From positions 21,363,666 to 21,423,665 of the forward strand of contig OX485807.1 in assembly GCA_950295325.1 (NCBI GenBank): DNA of 60,000 nt. Direction: 5' to 3'. The notes beneath the pieces were generated by a model. That model did not search any database. It worked only from the letters and a program-made list of their open reading frames with translations, and had not been told where the DNA came from. Shown here piece after piece: positions 1 through 10,515 of the stretch; within the stretch, counting starts at the first letter, position 1, and each line of letters opens with the position of its first letter. A program made the position numbers and the translations under genes. The stretch is from Polytrichum commune. Its lineage: Eukaryota; Streptophyta; Polytrichopsida; Polytrichales; Polytrichaceae.

Positions 1-175
1 TGGCCCTTGGTCATAGTGCATTTAGTGGCCCTTCAAGACACCTGAAAAGAGCAAGTCCAATCTTTTTGACGCAATTATCAGGTGCCACTAAAGAGCAATT
101 TAATTTGTGTGTATATAATTGTTCATGCATCTACAAAGACAAAACCAAAGATCAGTGTCTTTGCAACTCACTTAC

Positions 176-2318
176 TTATAAGGTCGGTGGCCCCCTGCTG
201 AGAACCCATCTGTAGAGGTCACATAAACAAGGCCCCCATATGAGACAGCTGATAAGGCTGAACCCAAGAAGACGGAATCACTGCCAAACGAATCCACGTC
301 AATCAGATCGTAGTAATTCTTCCTCATGTAACAATCCAGCAGCACTTTGTTTGCATCCTCAATGGTGACTTGCCATGACTGATTTCCAGTTTCTACGTCT
401 GCTGGAACATCCAACTTTTGAGATGATGAATCTCCCTCTGAGAAATCCTAGAAGTAGATTCAGCCAAACAACCAAGCACCACTTTATGGCAATTACTCTC
501 ACAATGGAAATGCCTGGCCAAACATGACAGAAGCAAAATACACTGGCTGTGCACCAAACTGGTTCAGTTAAATTTTTGCCCTTTGTGATCTTAAGAAAAT
601 ACCAATTTCTGTAAAATTGGTCTCACTGATTATAATATTCAGATTGAAGTTGTTTACAGGACCTGAAGTCTGTATGCCAATAATGCATTTGGCTTTTCTT
701 ATTGCAGTTATTTTTATTGGGTGCTATCTATAGGCAATTGGCTACTTTATGGTTGCCAACAAGTCATCAAATATCATTTGCCTCTTCTCAACATAGTGTT
801 CACTACTCCACCACATCCAAAGGAACCGCCTTGCCATGAAATGTCATCCATTGAAGGAAGAGAATAAGGAGCATAATTCACATACCACAGACTCAATTTC
901 CTTGGCATTTGAGGTTGGAACAACTGATTGAGAGTTGAAGTTGGATGCAGCAGCAACGGTAGCAGCAAGGGATAAGTTGTGTGTAATCAGAGGCCTAAGA
1001 GAATCACATGCATCATTTGCCCACACGAAATCGGCTTGAGCTTGAGCTAAGTAGCGGGCAGCTCGAACTCCACTACCACACAAGGCATCCAGAACACGCA
1101 ATTGCCCTTTCTCTTTCTTCAGTACGGCAGCTGCCAGCACCCCCAGATCTCGTCCCACGGCACTTTCCTTCCGATAGAAAGAATTACCTATGAGAAATTG
1201 CACACCACGCTCACTTCTCATCTGCTCTTCCTCTTTGGATGATGGCTTGGCATTGGAATTGGCATCATCAGCATGACCTAAATTCCAAAAAAAATTAGGA
1301 CTGAGAGCATACTTGCCACACAGTAACAAAGACAGTGGTCTGAAAGTTGGACTGCTTCAGATAGCAGTCTCAGGTAGTGTGAAATTCTAACCCACTGAAG
1401 CTTAAACCCTAAACCCCTGACAAGGTTTCTCACTTCAAGGCATCTCCAACAAGCACAGAGAAAGTTCCCTCATATGAATGGTACGACCTAGCCAATGTCA
1501 CAAAAGAATGCAGGAGAAAAATGCATGGATTGTACTGACAGCAACACAAATACAGCATACAGTGATATTAAAATTTGGACTGCTCCTGGTAGCAGTTCCA
1601 GGTAGTGAAAACTTCTGACTCACTGAAGCTAAAACCCTAAACCCTGCACACATTTCTCAATTAAAGGCTTCTCCAACAAGCACAGAGAAAGTTCCCACAC
1701 ATTCATGGTATGACCTATCCAATGTCACAATATAATGCATGAGAAAAATTGCATAGATTACTGACTGCACACACAAATAAAGCATAATTGCAAGACCATC
1801 TGACCCATCAAACCTTAAACCCTGAACCCTGAACAGATTTCTCAGTTGAAGGCGTCACAAACGAGTACAGAGAAAGTTCCCACACATGAATGGTATGACC
1901 TACCCAATGTCACAAAAGAATTGTACAAAAACAATTGCATGGATTTACCGTACTGCAACACAAATACAGCAAAAAGTGGAACTAAAATTCGGATTGCTCC
2001 AGATAGCAGTCTCAGGTAGTCAAAATTTCTGATCCACTGAAGCTTAAACCCTAAACTCTGAACATAAATGGCATGCCCTACCCAATTTCACAACAGAATG
2101 CACGAGAAACAATCGCATGGATTTTACAAAGATAATAATGACTCACCTTTGAGGCCGCCATTGTCGTGAAGCCTGGCAGGAGCTCCTTGCGTGCTACACA
2201 GGACGAAAGTGGAGGAGCAAGCACGAGTACCGCACTTGGGCACCAGGTTGAGATGAATTGAAAGCATTGGGAGGGAATGCAGCAAGGAGAACGACGTCGG
2301 CTGCAATGTATACGCCAT
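176..2318 (-). CDS. TRM1-type tRNA (guanine26-N2)-dimethyltransferase, 5' part (3' end outside window)
   Basis: Visible exons: 2147-2318, 886-1277 and 176-447, all with GT-AG borders and a continuous frame (phases 1, 0, 2). The ATG at 2318 opens a Ser/Leu-rich, probably transit-peptide-like leader of about 57 residues. Exon 2 carries the SAM-binding region (RVLDALCGSGVRAARYLAQ) preceded by FLIGNSFYRKESAVGRD. Exon 3 carries YDLIDVDSFGSDSVFLGSALSAV, followed by GGLVYVTSTDGFSAGGHRPYK, the TRM1 catalytic region. Members of this family methylate G26 of tRNAs with S-adenosylmethionine. The DVDSFGSD and GGHRP wording matches the plant organelle-type paralogue rather than the yeast DLDPFGT type (from memory). 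The intron starting at 175 runs off the left edge, and no acceptor giving the expected next residues is visible in 1-175. Intron 1 (1278-2146) holds tandem repeats. Family call strong; organelle targeting inferred. Confidence 0.88.
1338..2140. repeat. four imperfect ~230-bp tandem copies in TRM1 intron 1
   Basis: The block with 'cactgaagcttaaaccctaa' followed by 'cacagagaaagttccc', 'atggtatgacctacccaatg' and 'gcatggat' recurs with anchors near 1393, 1621, 1803 and 2035. The spacing is about 230 bp; the third copy has lost its 5' part (about 180-bp spacing) and the fourth has lost the middle. The copies are roughly 80-85% alike by eye. They lie wholly inside intron 1. The AAACCCTAAACCC stretches look telomere-like but occur once per unit and are part of the repeat. 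Confidence 0.85.
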
Positions 2319-3535
2319 GTTTCACATCAATACTCCACCCACTTCAATCAAACATACTTCTCCACCCGCGAGCTCAAAATCGGAGGTGCTGCGTGCCCAC
2401 TTCACCACGAGGGACCTCGCATCATTGCCACTTCATGACCGATGGCAGCACCGCTTGCAGCGTGCACAGCCTCGCTCCGGATTGCACAAAAGTTTCCTTC
2501 AAACGGATGGCACAATCTTTGCAAATTTGGAGTGCTCCTGATGATCGGGGAGATCCGGCAGCTAGTTGTAAATTAGCCGAGTGAAATTGCAAAATTACCG
2601 ATTTTTTTTGGGAGATTTCGGCCGTATAATATGAAGAGTATAGGAAATCAACCGACCAATATGAGATAATGTAGGAAATTTAACCCCTCAGGCTCAGAAA
2701 ATGGCGGAAATGAGTTGGGTCTTCCGAGGGTATAGGCGGATATTGGCTGGTCTCCCAAGGGTATGGGCGGATATTGAATGAGGGAGGTTCTCAGCCGTGT
2801 AGGTCACAAGAAACTTAACGATGCTTTTGCTTCATTATTGCATTTCATTGTTGACGGCTAGCGTTTAGAATGTATTATGAGTGTGTCTATGGAAGATCTT
2901 TGTGGTGATCTTGATAATGTACTAATGGAAGCCATAGCTTTATGAAGGAACTCTACAAAGTTTAGATGGTTGTTTTCACATCCACAAAGATACCTTTCAG
3001 GGCGTTTTCCTCTTGAAGGTGAAGATGATATTGTTGATTTTCACTCTAACAGTTGGTGAATTTCATTTTTGTATATAGTATGGTGTGTTAGATTACTCTT
3101 TTATCATGTCGTGGCCTCAGATCTAATATGAGGTTTTAAGACCTAGGTATGATAGAAGAGTTTATCCATGGCCATCAACCGGTTGATGGCTTATTTTAGG
3201 TTCAACTCCTACTACAGATAAATTGTTGATCATTCTTGTTGGATGTTGATATCATTACATATTATTGTTGTATGTTGATATGTTCTTTGAACATTGTTGT
3301 TGAATGGTGTACCAGTATGTTGTTTGTAGATATAATTGGAAAACCAACTTACTTATCAATGCCCGACTTTTTGGCGGGTTGTCATTACAATGAAGAGGAA
3401 ATTAACCGGCACTTGAAAGAAAATATAGGATATTGACCGATCCAAATTAATGACAACAAGTTTGCAACCGATCAAATCCTAAAAAAACTAGTAGAAATTA
3501 TGAAAGGACGGATTTTAGCTGGTTGAGCTCAAAAA
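2319..3535. other. intergenic DNA upstream of TRM1
   Basis: This stretch is the presumed promoter side of the TRM1-type gene, followed by AT-rich sequence. No convincing gene is seen; open frames at 2258-2584 are short and antisense to exon 1. A small tandem pair occurs at about 2717-2785, where 'gggtataggcggatattg' and 'gggtatgggcggatattg' repeat with a period near 41 bp. Confidence 0.5.
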
Positions 3536-3790
3536 TCTCCTGAACCCTGGTGCTCTAGTGGCCCCATGTCACTGGGGCGCTCCATGGCCCCAGGCGCAAA
3601 CTCAACATGGGCCATGGATGCGCCCTGAGCCCATCGACGGCCCTTAATGGGCCGGGCAGCTACCCCGGGCTGCCTCCAGGGCAACGAGGTAAAGGGGGGG
3701 TGGGGCAGGGCTTGCAAGCGGGCGTGGGGCCCACGGAGCAACCCCAGGCTGGGGCCACTTCACACACAAGGCCGAGCCCTGGCATTGTTC
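3536..3790. other. GC-rich patch in AT-rich spacer
   Basis: About 250 bp rich in G and C (runs such as 'gggccgggcagctaccccgg') stand out from AT-rich neighbours. The piece at 3743-3762 (GGGCCACTTCACACACAAGG) matches the terminal repeat of the MITE at 30239-30740, but no partner end was found nearby. Open frames across it are short and in both directions, so I do not call a gene. Confidence 0.4.
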
Positions 3791-4347
3791 CCCTTTTCAG
3801 TATGACACATTTGGAAAACATCCAAAAAGTCGTATTATTAAGGTGTCATCTTTTTCATTCGTATAACAAATTGCATGAAATTGTCGTACTATCGTGGTCT
3901 TGTCTTCTCATTAATATAAGGTTGAGCCCTGGCATGACGCTTTCACACTTGGAATGCCACGTGAAACCGGTTCTTGAGGGGTATTATATTTAACGATCAC
4001 TTCACAAAATAATTAGACCGCCAACTTAAGTAGCTTTTAGGATTAAATTAGACCCACATAAAAGTCCAAACATAAAAGAAGGAACATAAAAGTTATGTGA
4101 AAATAATTATGGCAATTGGGAATGTATGACAATAATTATCGTACTCGTAAAATGGTCAAATAGATCCCTCAATTATGTTCAATATAGTCTAAATGTTCAC
4201 TATTTGATGTCCGTTCTTAGAACCACATACCACTCAAATATAGGTGTCCTAATTATTGCTATATTGGAGATAGGCACGTATATATTTGGTGTAGTTAAGT
4301 TAACTTGGACCACTAAGTGCTACCATGAACTAATAAGGAGTATAGGA

Positions 4348-5705
4348 GGAATTTATGAGGGGATTTAACAATTACTTCACAAACTAATTTGACCGTCAAC
4401 TTTAGTAGCTTTTACTTTTAGGATAGGCAAACATAAAAAATCCAAACATAAAAGGTACGTGAAAATAATTTTGATAACATAACCGCTTGAGTTTGAAGGT
4501 CTTGCAAGAATTCCAAACTTCCAACATTTTTTTTTTTAATTCTCATTGTTCGGTGTCCAATTACTTTGTTTTATTGCAATGGAGGGTTTGGTAGGTTACG
4601 ATGTTGTTGAAGACATAGATGTGGAAATGAATGAGGTAATTGAGGAAACTATTCTTGATAACGAGGATATTGACATAGGATTATGATGTTTTCATTGATG
4701 AAGACGTAGTTGATGGTAATGTTCAAGAGTTTGGGGATGTCAGTAGTCTAGAGGGTCATACTCAACTACCCTTCACACAATTTGTTTCACGAACCTTCCA
4801 TCTTTTTACAGATGGGAAAGATGCACAATCCTACACCCTTCTTATAGAATACAATGGCGAATCCATATTTGGGATAACCTTACCAGATGAATACATTAGA
4901 TTTGCTTGACCATGTAGTATCAATGTAATCTAATTATTCAAAACCATTTAATATGCTTATGTAATTGAATTCTTTGCATTATTGAAATTGTATTGTAAGA
5001 AGGGTGTAACATATACAACGAATTTAAGCAATATAAATGGTATGGAATAATATCTTATAGCTCCCAAAAAATACAATTTCAATAATGCAAGGACATAAGC
5101 ATATTAAATGGTTTTGAATAATTGGATTACATTGATGCTACATGGTCAAGCAAATCTAATGTATTCATCTGGTAAGGTTATCCCAAATATGGATTCGCCA
5201 TTGTGTTCTATAAGAAGGGTGTAGGATTGTGCATCTTTCCCATTTGTAAAAAGATGGAAGGTTCGTGAAACAAATTGTGTGAGGGGTAGTTGAGTATGAC
5301 CCTCTAGACTACTGACATCCCCAAACTCTTGAACATTACCATCAACTATGTCTTCATCAATGAAGACATCGTAATCTATGTCAATATCCTCGTTGTCAAG
5401 AATAGTTTCCTCAATTACCTCATTCATTTCTACATCTATGTCTTCGACGACATCGTAACCTACCAAACCCTCCATTGCAATAAAACAAAGTAATTGGACA
5501 CCGAACAATGAGAATTCAAAAAAAAATGTTGGAAGTTTGGAATTCTTGCAAGACCTTCAAACTCAAGCGGTTATGTTATCAAAATTATTTTCACATACCT
5601 TTTATGTTTGGATTTTTGATGTTTGCCTATCCTAAAAGTAAAAGCTACTAAAGTTGACGGTCAAATTAGTTTGTGAAGTAATTGTTAAATCCCCTCATAA
5701 ATTCC
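4348..5705. repeat. long inverted repeat (foldback), arms ~640 bp, loop ~70 bp
   Basis: The left arm (4348-4995) is almost the exact reverse complement of the right arm (about 5069-5705), with a spacer of about 73 bp. Outer ends are 'ggaatttatgaggggattta' on the left and its complement ending at 5705; inner ends are 'tgcattattgaaattgtatt' and its complement. Differences are few: single-base changes, a homopolymer length change, and one extra base in the left arm near 4678. The outer part of each arm resembles a further copy at about 3985-4115 (shared 'cacttcacaaa' and 'gtagctttta' blocks). No target-site duplication was recognised. A transcript through it would fold into a very long hairpin. 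Confidence 0.9.
5146..5475 (-). CDS. small acidic hypothetical protein in right arm of inverted repeat
   Basis: An ATG at 5475 opens 109 codons: MEGLVGYDVVEDIDVEMNEV and so on, very rich in Asp, Glu, Ile and Val, ending in DEYIRFA. I recognise no domain. The mirror copy in the left arm (from the ATG at about 4579 on the plus strand) is the same sequence but has one extra base within 'gacataggattatg', which creates an early TGA after about 35 codons. So only the right-arm copy is open. It may be a cellular gene fragment captured by the repeat or a chance frame. No introns or neighbours support expression. Confidence 0.35.
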   Translation of the reverse strand: MEGLVGYDVVEDIDVEMNEVIEETILDNEDIDIDYDVFIDEDIVDGNVQEFGDVSSLEGHTQLPLTQFVSRTFHLFTNGKDAQSYTLLIEHNGESIFGITLPDEYIRFA

Positions 5706-6279
5706 GTGCAAAATGATACGTCATATTGTAATACATGAAAGCGGGAAACATTATGTAGGCTCTCAAAACAGCCGGTTTACGTGTGCATGATAGAGTTTAG
5801 TAATTACCTAGTACCAAGACATGCGTGTTCAAGCATGCAGGTGTGTAATATGTGAAAGGTTAGTATCTGATATTGGACAATCAATAATGGTCATGAATGC
5901 TTTTGGGAGTGGATATGAGAGGTTTGGCTTTGAAAACAAATATGTGTAAAATGCCCCTACCACCCTTGCTTTCATAGGTGACATGACAAACAAGTGAAGT
6001 TTCCACTTGCTAGCCTAATAATTTACAAGGCCCACATATTTCAATGATATCATGTCGTTTGCCATTTCCCAAACATGTTACAAGAGTTATCAAGGTATAA
6101 TGTTGACCTAAGTTAGCATCCAAGATTGACACAAGGTTGTTTAAGGTAAGCATATATAATTTGGTCACTCATCTTGATCCAACATTTATACGTATTTGAA
6201 TAACATGTGGTTATATGAGGACATGAGAGCAAACCCAAAGATTACATGTGTGTTGATAAAGATTGCAATCCATGCTCAA

Positions 6280-7090
6280 AAGTTAGTGATTAGTTATAAT
6301 AAGTTCCATAGTCGATATATTTAGGGGGGCCTATGTGATCATCTAAGAAGAAAGAGAATCTTCACTATGACAATTGACAAGAAGGCATTTATGTGAGCTC
6401 CAAATTTTAGGAGGATATTCATATGGCTATGAACACAATTGGGATTTGCTTATCATCTTGCACAAATTTTTGTGTTCTATATCTAATGAGAAACATGTTC
6501 ATAGCTCAAAGTGTCCATTTAGGGCATGCCAACCTTAATGTAGGCCACACTAAAATAAATGTCTACCTAGTGCACCTAGAGGCTAGTAATCACCAAAGGT
6601 AGACTTACCTAACAAGTCGGATCTTAATTTGGACACCTACATTTAAGTGGTGTGTGATTAGGTGTAGCTCCAAGAACGGATACTCAAAAGACGCATGTGT
6701 TAAAAGAGATTGGACTATGTGCTCATGATACGATAACCATTATAGACTCAATATATAGTCAACTTAATGGGGCTCTAATATTGAATAAGATATCCATAAG
6801 AGCTTTGGAAATTATAAGGAAAGTGGCTACGTCCTCGATGTGGATCTACCAACCATTTCATTCTCATCGCGTGTTTCATATCCTAGGGAGAAGTGGGCTA
6901 GTTGGAAAAAAAGTAATTATTCAAGACTCATCTACCTTAATTGCATGTTTCATACCTTACAAGAAGTCGGTGCACAACATTCAGTGTCCATTTAAGGTCT
7001 GCATACTTAGTGTGGACCACACTTAATCAAAGTTTTATCCCAGTGTACCTACCACACTAAATATTGTATTTCGGGTCACCAATTTTATTT
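6280..7090. repeat. dispersed repeat family, copy 1 (internally duplicated)
   Basis: The segment 'cttaatttggacacctacat' with 'agagattggactatgtgctc' at about 6625-6725, and the following 200 bp, recurs diverged at about 47725-48060 and in part at 43185-43320. Within this copy, about 6515-6600 and 6985-7085 are similar ('gtccatttagg/aagg...gccacact...cctagtgcacc'), suggesting an internal duplication of roughly 470 bp. No coding capacity is recognised. Confidence 0.6.
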
Positions 7091-7280
7091 GTCTTGCTCA
7101 ATACTAATTTAAAACCGCCAGCGTAGTGTCATCAACACTAAATGTAAACCTAACATTATTCGTCATTCCTTGTAAATCGGTTTGGGCATTAGAAACTTCC
7201 AATGTTGCAATTACTACTGTCACTTACTAAGTGATTTTTTATCCAAAATTCAATAACCCATCTCAGTATTTCATTACAAG

Positions 7281-7350
7281 CACTAGTAGAAAACATGGTA
7301 AAAAAGAACCGTAGTCGTTTTCCCATTACGGTTCTTTTGACCACCTTTTT
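7281..7350 (+). repeat. left terminal inverted repeat of CACTA element
   Basis: The 70-bp terminus contains its own hairpin: AAAAGAACCGTA (7302-7313), a 13-base loop, and TACGGTTCTTTT (7327-7338). It matches the complement of 29122-29191 except at 7345 (C against T). Confidence 0.95.
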
Positions 7351-10300
7351 CCCTCGAGGTCCACCAAACGCCAATTCATGGTACAGTTGGTGTTTCCATT
7401 GACTGCCGCGTGGAAATTAATAAACATTTCATTCACACTTTGTTTGAGCGGTCATTGCATGCATGGTCTTCGATCACAACTACATGTACATATATATATA
7501 ATGCACTCTTTATATTTTGTCGTCGATATTGAGCGAATACTATATGTATATATATATCAAACCCCGATTGCAGCAGGTATTCCGTCACATTAACGGATCC
7601 AAATTATTGTAGGGCCTGCAGCTCATGCGGCACATATGGTAGATGATTGACATAGCGGTCGATTAAAATTATCTGCAGCTGCAGTCGATCCCGAATCGGT
7701 TGGATTGCGCGCATAAAGGTAGTTAGCCTCCTATTTCTCATTACAGATATCCATCAGGTGGTCAGGTGCAGCACTGACCCGCGTAAAGCATACCGATTGT
7801 TCATGGCAACATCATCGCCGGATCAAGTGACTGCAGTGTTGGATTATGTGACACACAAATTCATAAGACACAGAAAACTGAGTGCAAGCACACTCAGCTG
7901 CGGAGCGGGCGCGGGCTTGGTTGCCTTCGGAATGCATCCTGTTCAATTTGGATAAATCGATTCATGTGACATCCCTGCATATATATGATATTCATATTTC
8001 AGGTTGAGACCATTTGCTGACATGATGAGGGGAATCATATATTGACACTCTACAGAGTGAGTGGTGGACAGCTTCGGTCATGTGATGTCACGGCATGCAA
8101 TCTTTTTCTAGCTATGCCTGACAGACATGTGCACCAACGTCCTGGCGGTCTTCTGGGATTGAGTGAAGGTCAATTTCTGCATATCTATTCCAGAGACAAA
8201 CAGTTGGAAATCAAGCCACATCCGGAGTCCATTTCCAGTTTTCCACTGCAGGCGGTTCTGGAGTTGGGAGTCGGATGCATATATACTTCCTTTGATGTGT
8301 GCCCATAACGGTGAAAAGGCCGTTTGGCCTTCTGTCTCAAAAAAAAAACATAACGGTGAAAAGGGTGATGACTCTAATACATAGCAGTATCCGTGTTTAC
8401 CCAGCATTTATTAGCAGCATGATGGGAGGCCTCATGTTCGATAACATGGGAACCTGAACGCAAACACCAATTCCACAGTCTTCCATTCGGATGAAGCACT
8501 TGGTGCATGTGACTTGGGGAGCTTCAAGATGAAATGCACAGAAATACTACAGAATTGAAATGGCAGACTAGTACACCAATCATTGAGGAAACCTGGATTG
8601 CATAAAATAGTCTCTTATTATTTGTATTGGCAAACATCGTCAGAGATAATGCCCTCTTTCCACGGCACACTTGGCATAGACAGTTCTAGAAACTCAAGTA
8701 AAAACTCCTATCAATGACATGGAGCATCAATGCCATGCTCGTCCACAACCCACTACATGGTTTGCTCACTGAAATCTACCATGTACACTGATGAGAATGT
8801 ACGTAAGAGTCACCTACTTTCACGTCTTACAAAAACGTTTCCATATCTGCTATATGGAATTGAAACCACCTATTTAATTGCTTCTTGTAACTTCAGCTTG
8901 TTGTCAAAATATAAAAGCCGTTAACTTTCTGGTCTTCCGAAGGGAAAAATGAAGGATTGTGTTCATGAAAACTGTGTGATGGATGTATGGGGAACCACCA
9001 ATGTAAGTTGCTCCAATTCACTTCAATGATCTCCGAACTCCTTCAACGACCCCGGTACCGCATCCTCATCACCTGTATGCACACTTTTGAAATTAGGTGT
9101 GTCGCCCAACACAACTATTGCCCATCACACCCATTATGCAACGCATCTCCTACAACCATGCAAGACAAAGTCTGGAGCGTTCAAGATATCCCTTACCGCC
9201 CTTAGTGCAGCAACACAAACTCTATTTAGTGCACAGTACAAAAAACTTCAGAATCCATGACGCTGCTTCTCTATGGAACGGTGAATTCCAAATACAGAAT
9301 CCATCAAAAAACTCTTAAAAGACGTTGTCTACCATCAAAACATCAATTCAGCATAATCACACTCATTGTGTCTTCCCCAACTTCATGGGAGGTTTCTTAC
9401 CGGGGAGACTACAATCCACTCTCCAGGGCTGCGAATCCTAAACTAATGTGACGCGCCACCGTGACCTCTTGTTTCTTCCAACATAGCCGCTTAATCATCC
9501 TGTACATACACTCGCTTCCTGCTCATCTCCATATAGTCTGCCAATTTCTGCCAGTGCAAACAAGTCTCCAACATCCCGGTTGACGGGGTCCTGGTCCACA
9601 CCTGCATCAACTGCCACTATTGAACATATTACCCAACTGGTATTTAAATCCATAATTTTTGAGCAACATGCGGTAATTGGAAAACCCAAACGATGGCATC
9701 AGGGTTTCGCGACAGACGGAATCTACTATACAGCAACTCATGTGAGGCAACAACTGCCAGCAGCAATGTGCATGACTGACAAATCCTTCGCTCGTGCACA
9801 GGCCTGAAGTGAGATTATGGACAAGAGTAAACTTTCGTCTGACCAGATGTCATTTCCTGCATGTGATAGGGTATTCTGGCACATACCTTCCATTACTGGG
9901 TGGGAGGGGGCAACATCATGAATCTTCCTCCGTTGAATACAGATGAACCCCTAAGCATATAAATATTGTGAGCAAGCAGAATGTGCTGCAAAGCATACCC
10001 AGAATCTAAGGTAAATGATAAAGATATAAACCAAAGCATTTGATAGAGTACAACCAAAAGCTATTTAGCAATGGAGCAGCAAGCTTTAAATCTGAAACCA
10101 ACAGGGGCAGATGGTTTATGTAGTTTATTGCCAATTCTTATTTGGATGCATGCTACACGATACCGCTTCTCCATCACTTTCGATTGAATTGCCTGCATTT
10201 TAGTACTCTGTCAAGGAATCCTCGGACCACATACGACTTTGGTTGCATTGAACTTCGATGGCCTCACTCACAATTCCAAAATGACAGCTCATAACTACAC

Positions 10301-10515
10301 ACTTCGATATGCAAACTGCAAATGTCAAGAATTCACAGCAAGGCCTTACCTCCAATGCAAGTATCCTACAAATAATCAACAGCCCACACATATACATGCG
10401 GCAACATGATTCATCGAATGGAGCTGACTTGATACATGGATGGTCAGTATCATATCTTCAACATGACAACTCAAATTGGCATGTTGTGCAAACTTAGCAA
10501 TCACCTGACATGGGT
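7351..10515. other. left noncoding part of CACTA element
   Basis: About 3.2 kb between the left terminus and the stop codon of the TNPA-like gene. Frames such as 8042-8308 and 9097-9318 are short and lack family features. It probably includes the 3' untranslated region of the minus-strand gene. No clear array of short subterminal repeats was found here, unlike the right end. Confidence 0.5.

Noticed and set aside
1380-2060. Telomere-like AAACCCTAAACCC stretches in TRM1 intron 1
   Set aside because: Each is short and occurs once per 230-bp unit; they are part of the tandem repeat, not an interstitial telomere array.
3743-3780. Second copy of the GGGCCACTTCACACAC MITE
   Set aside because: Only one terminus was found; no inverted partner nearby and no TTA flank, so no element is called.
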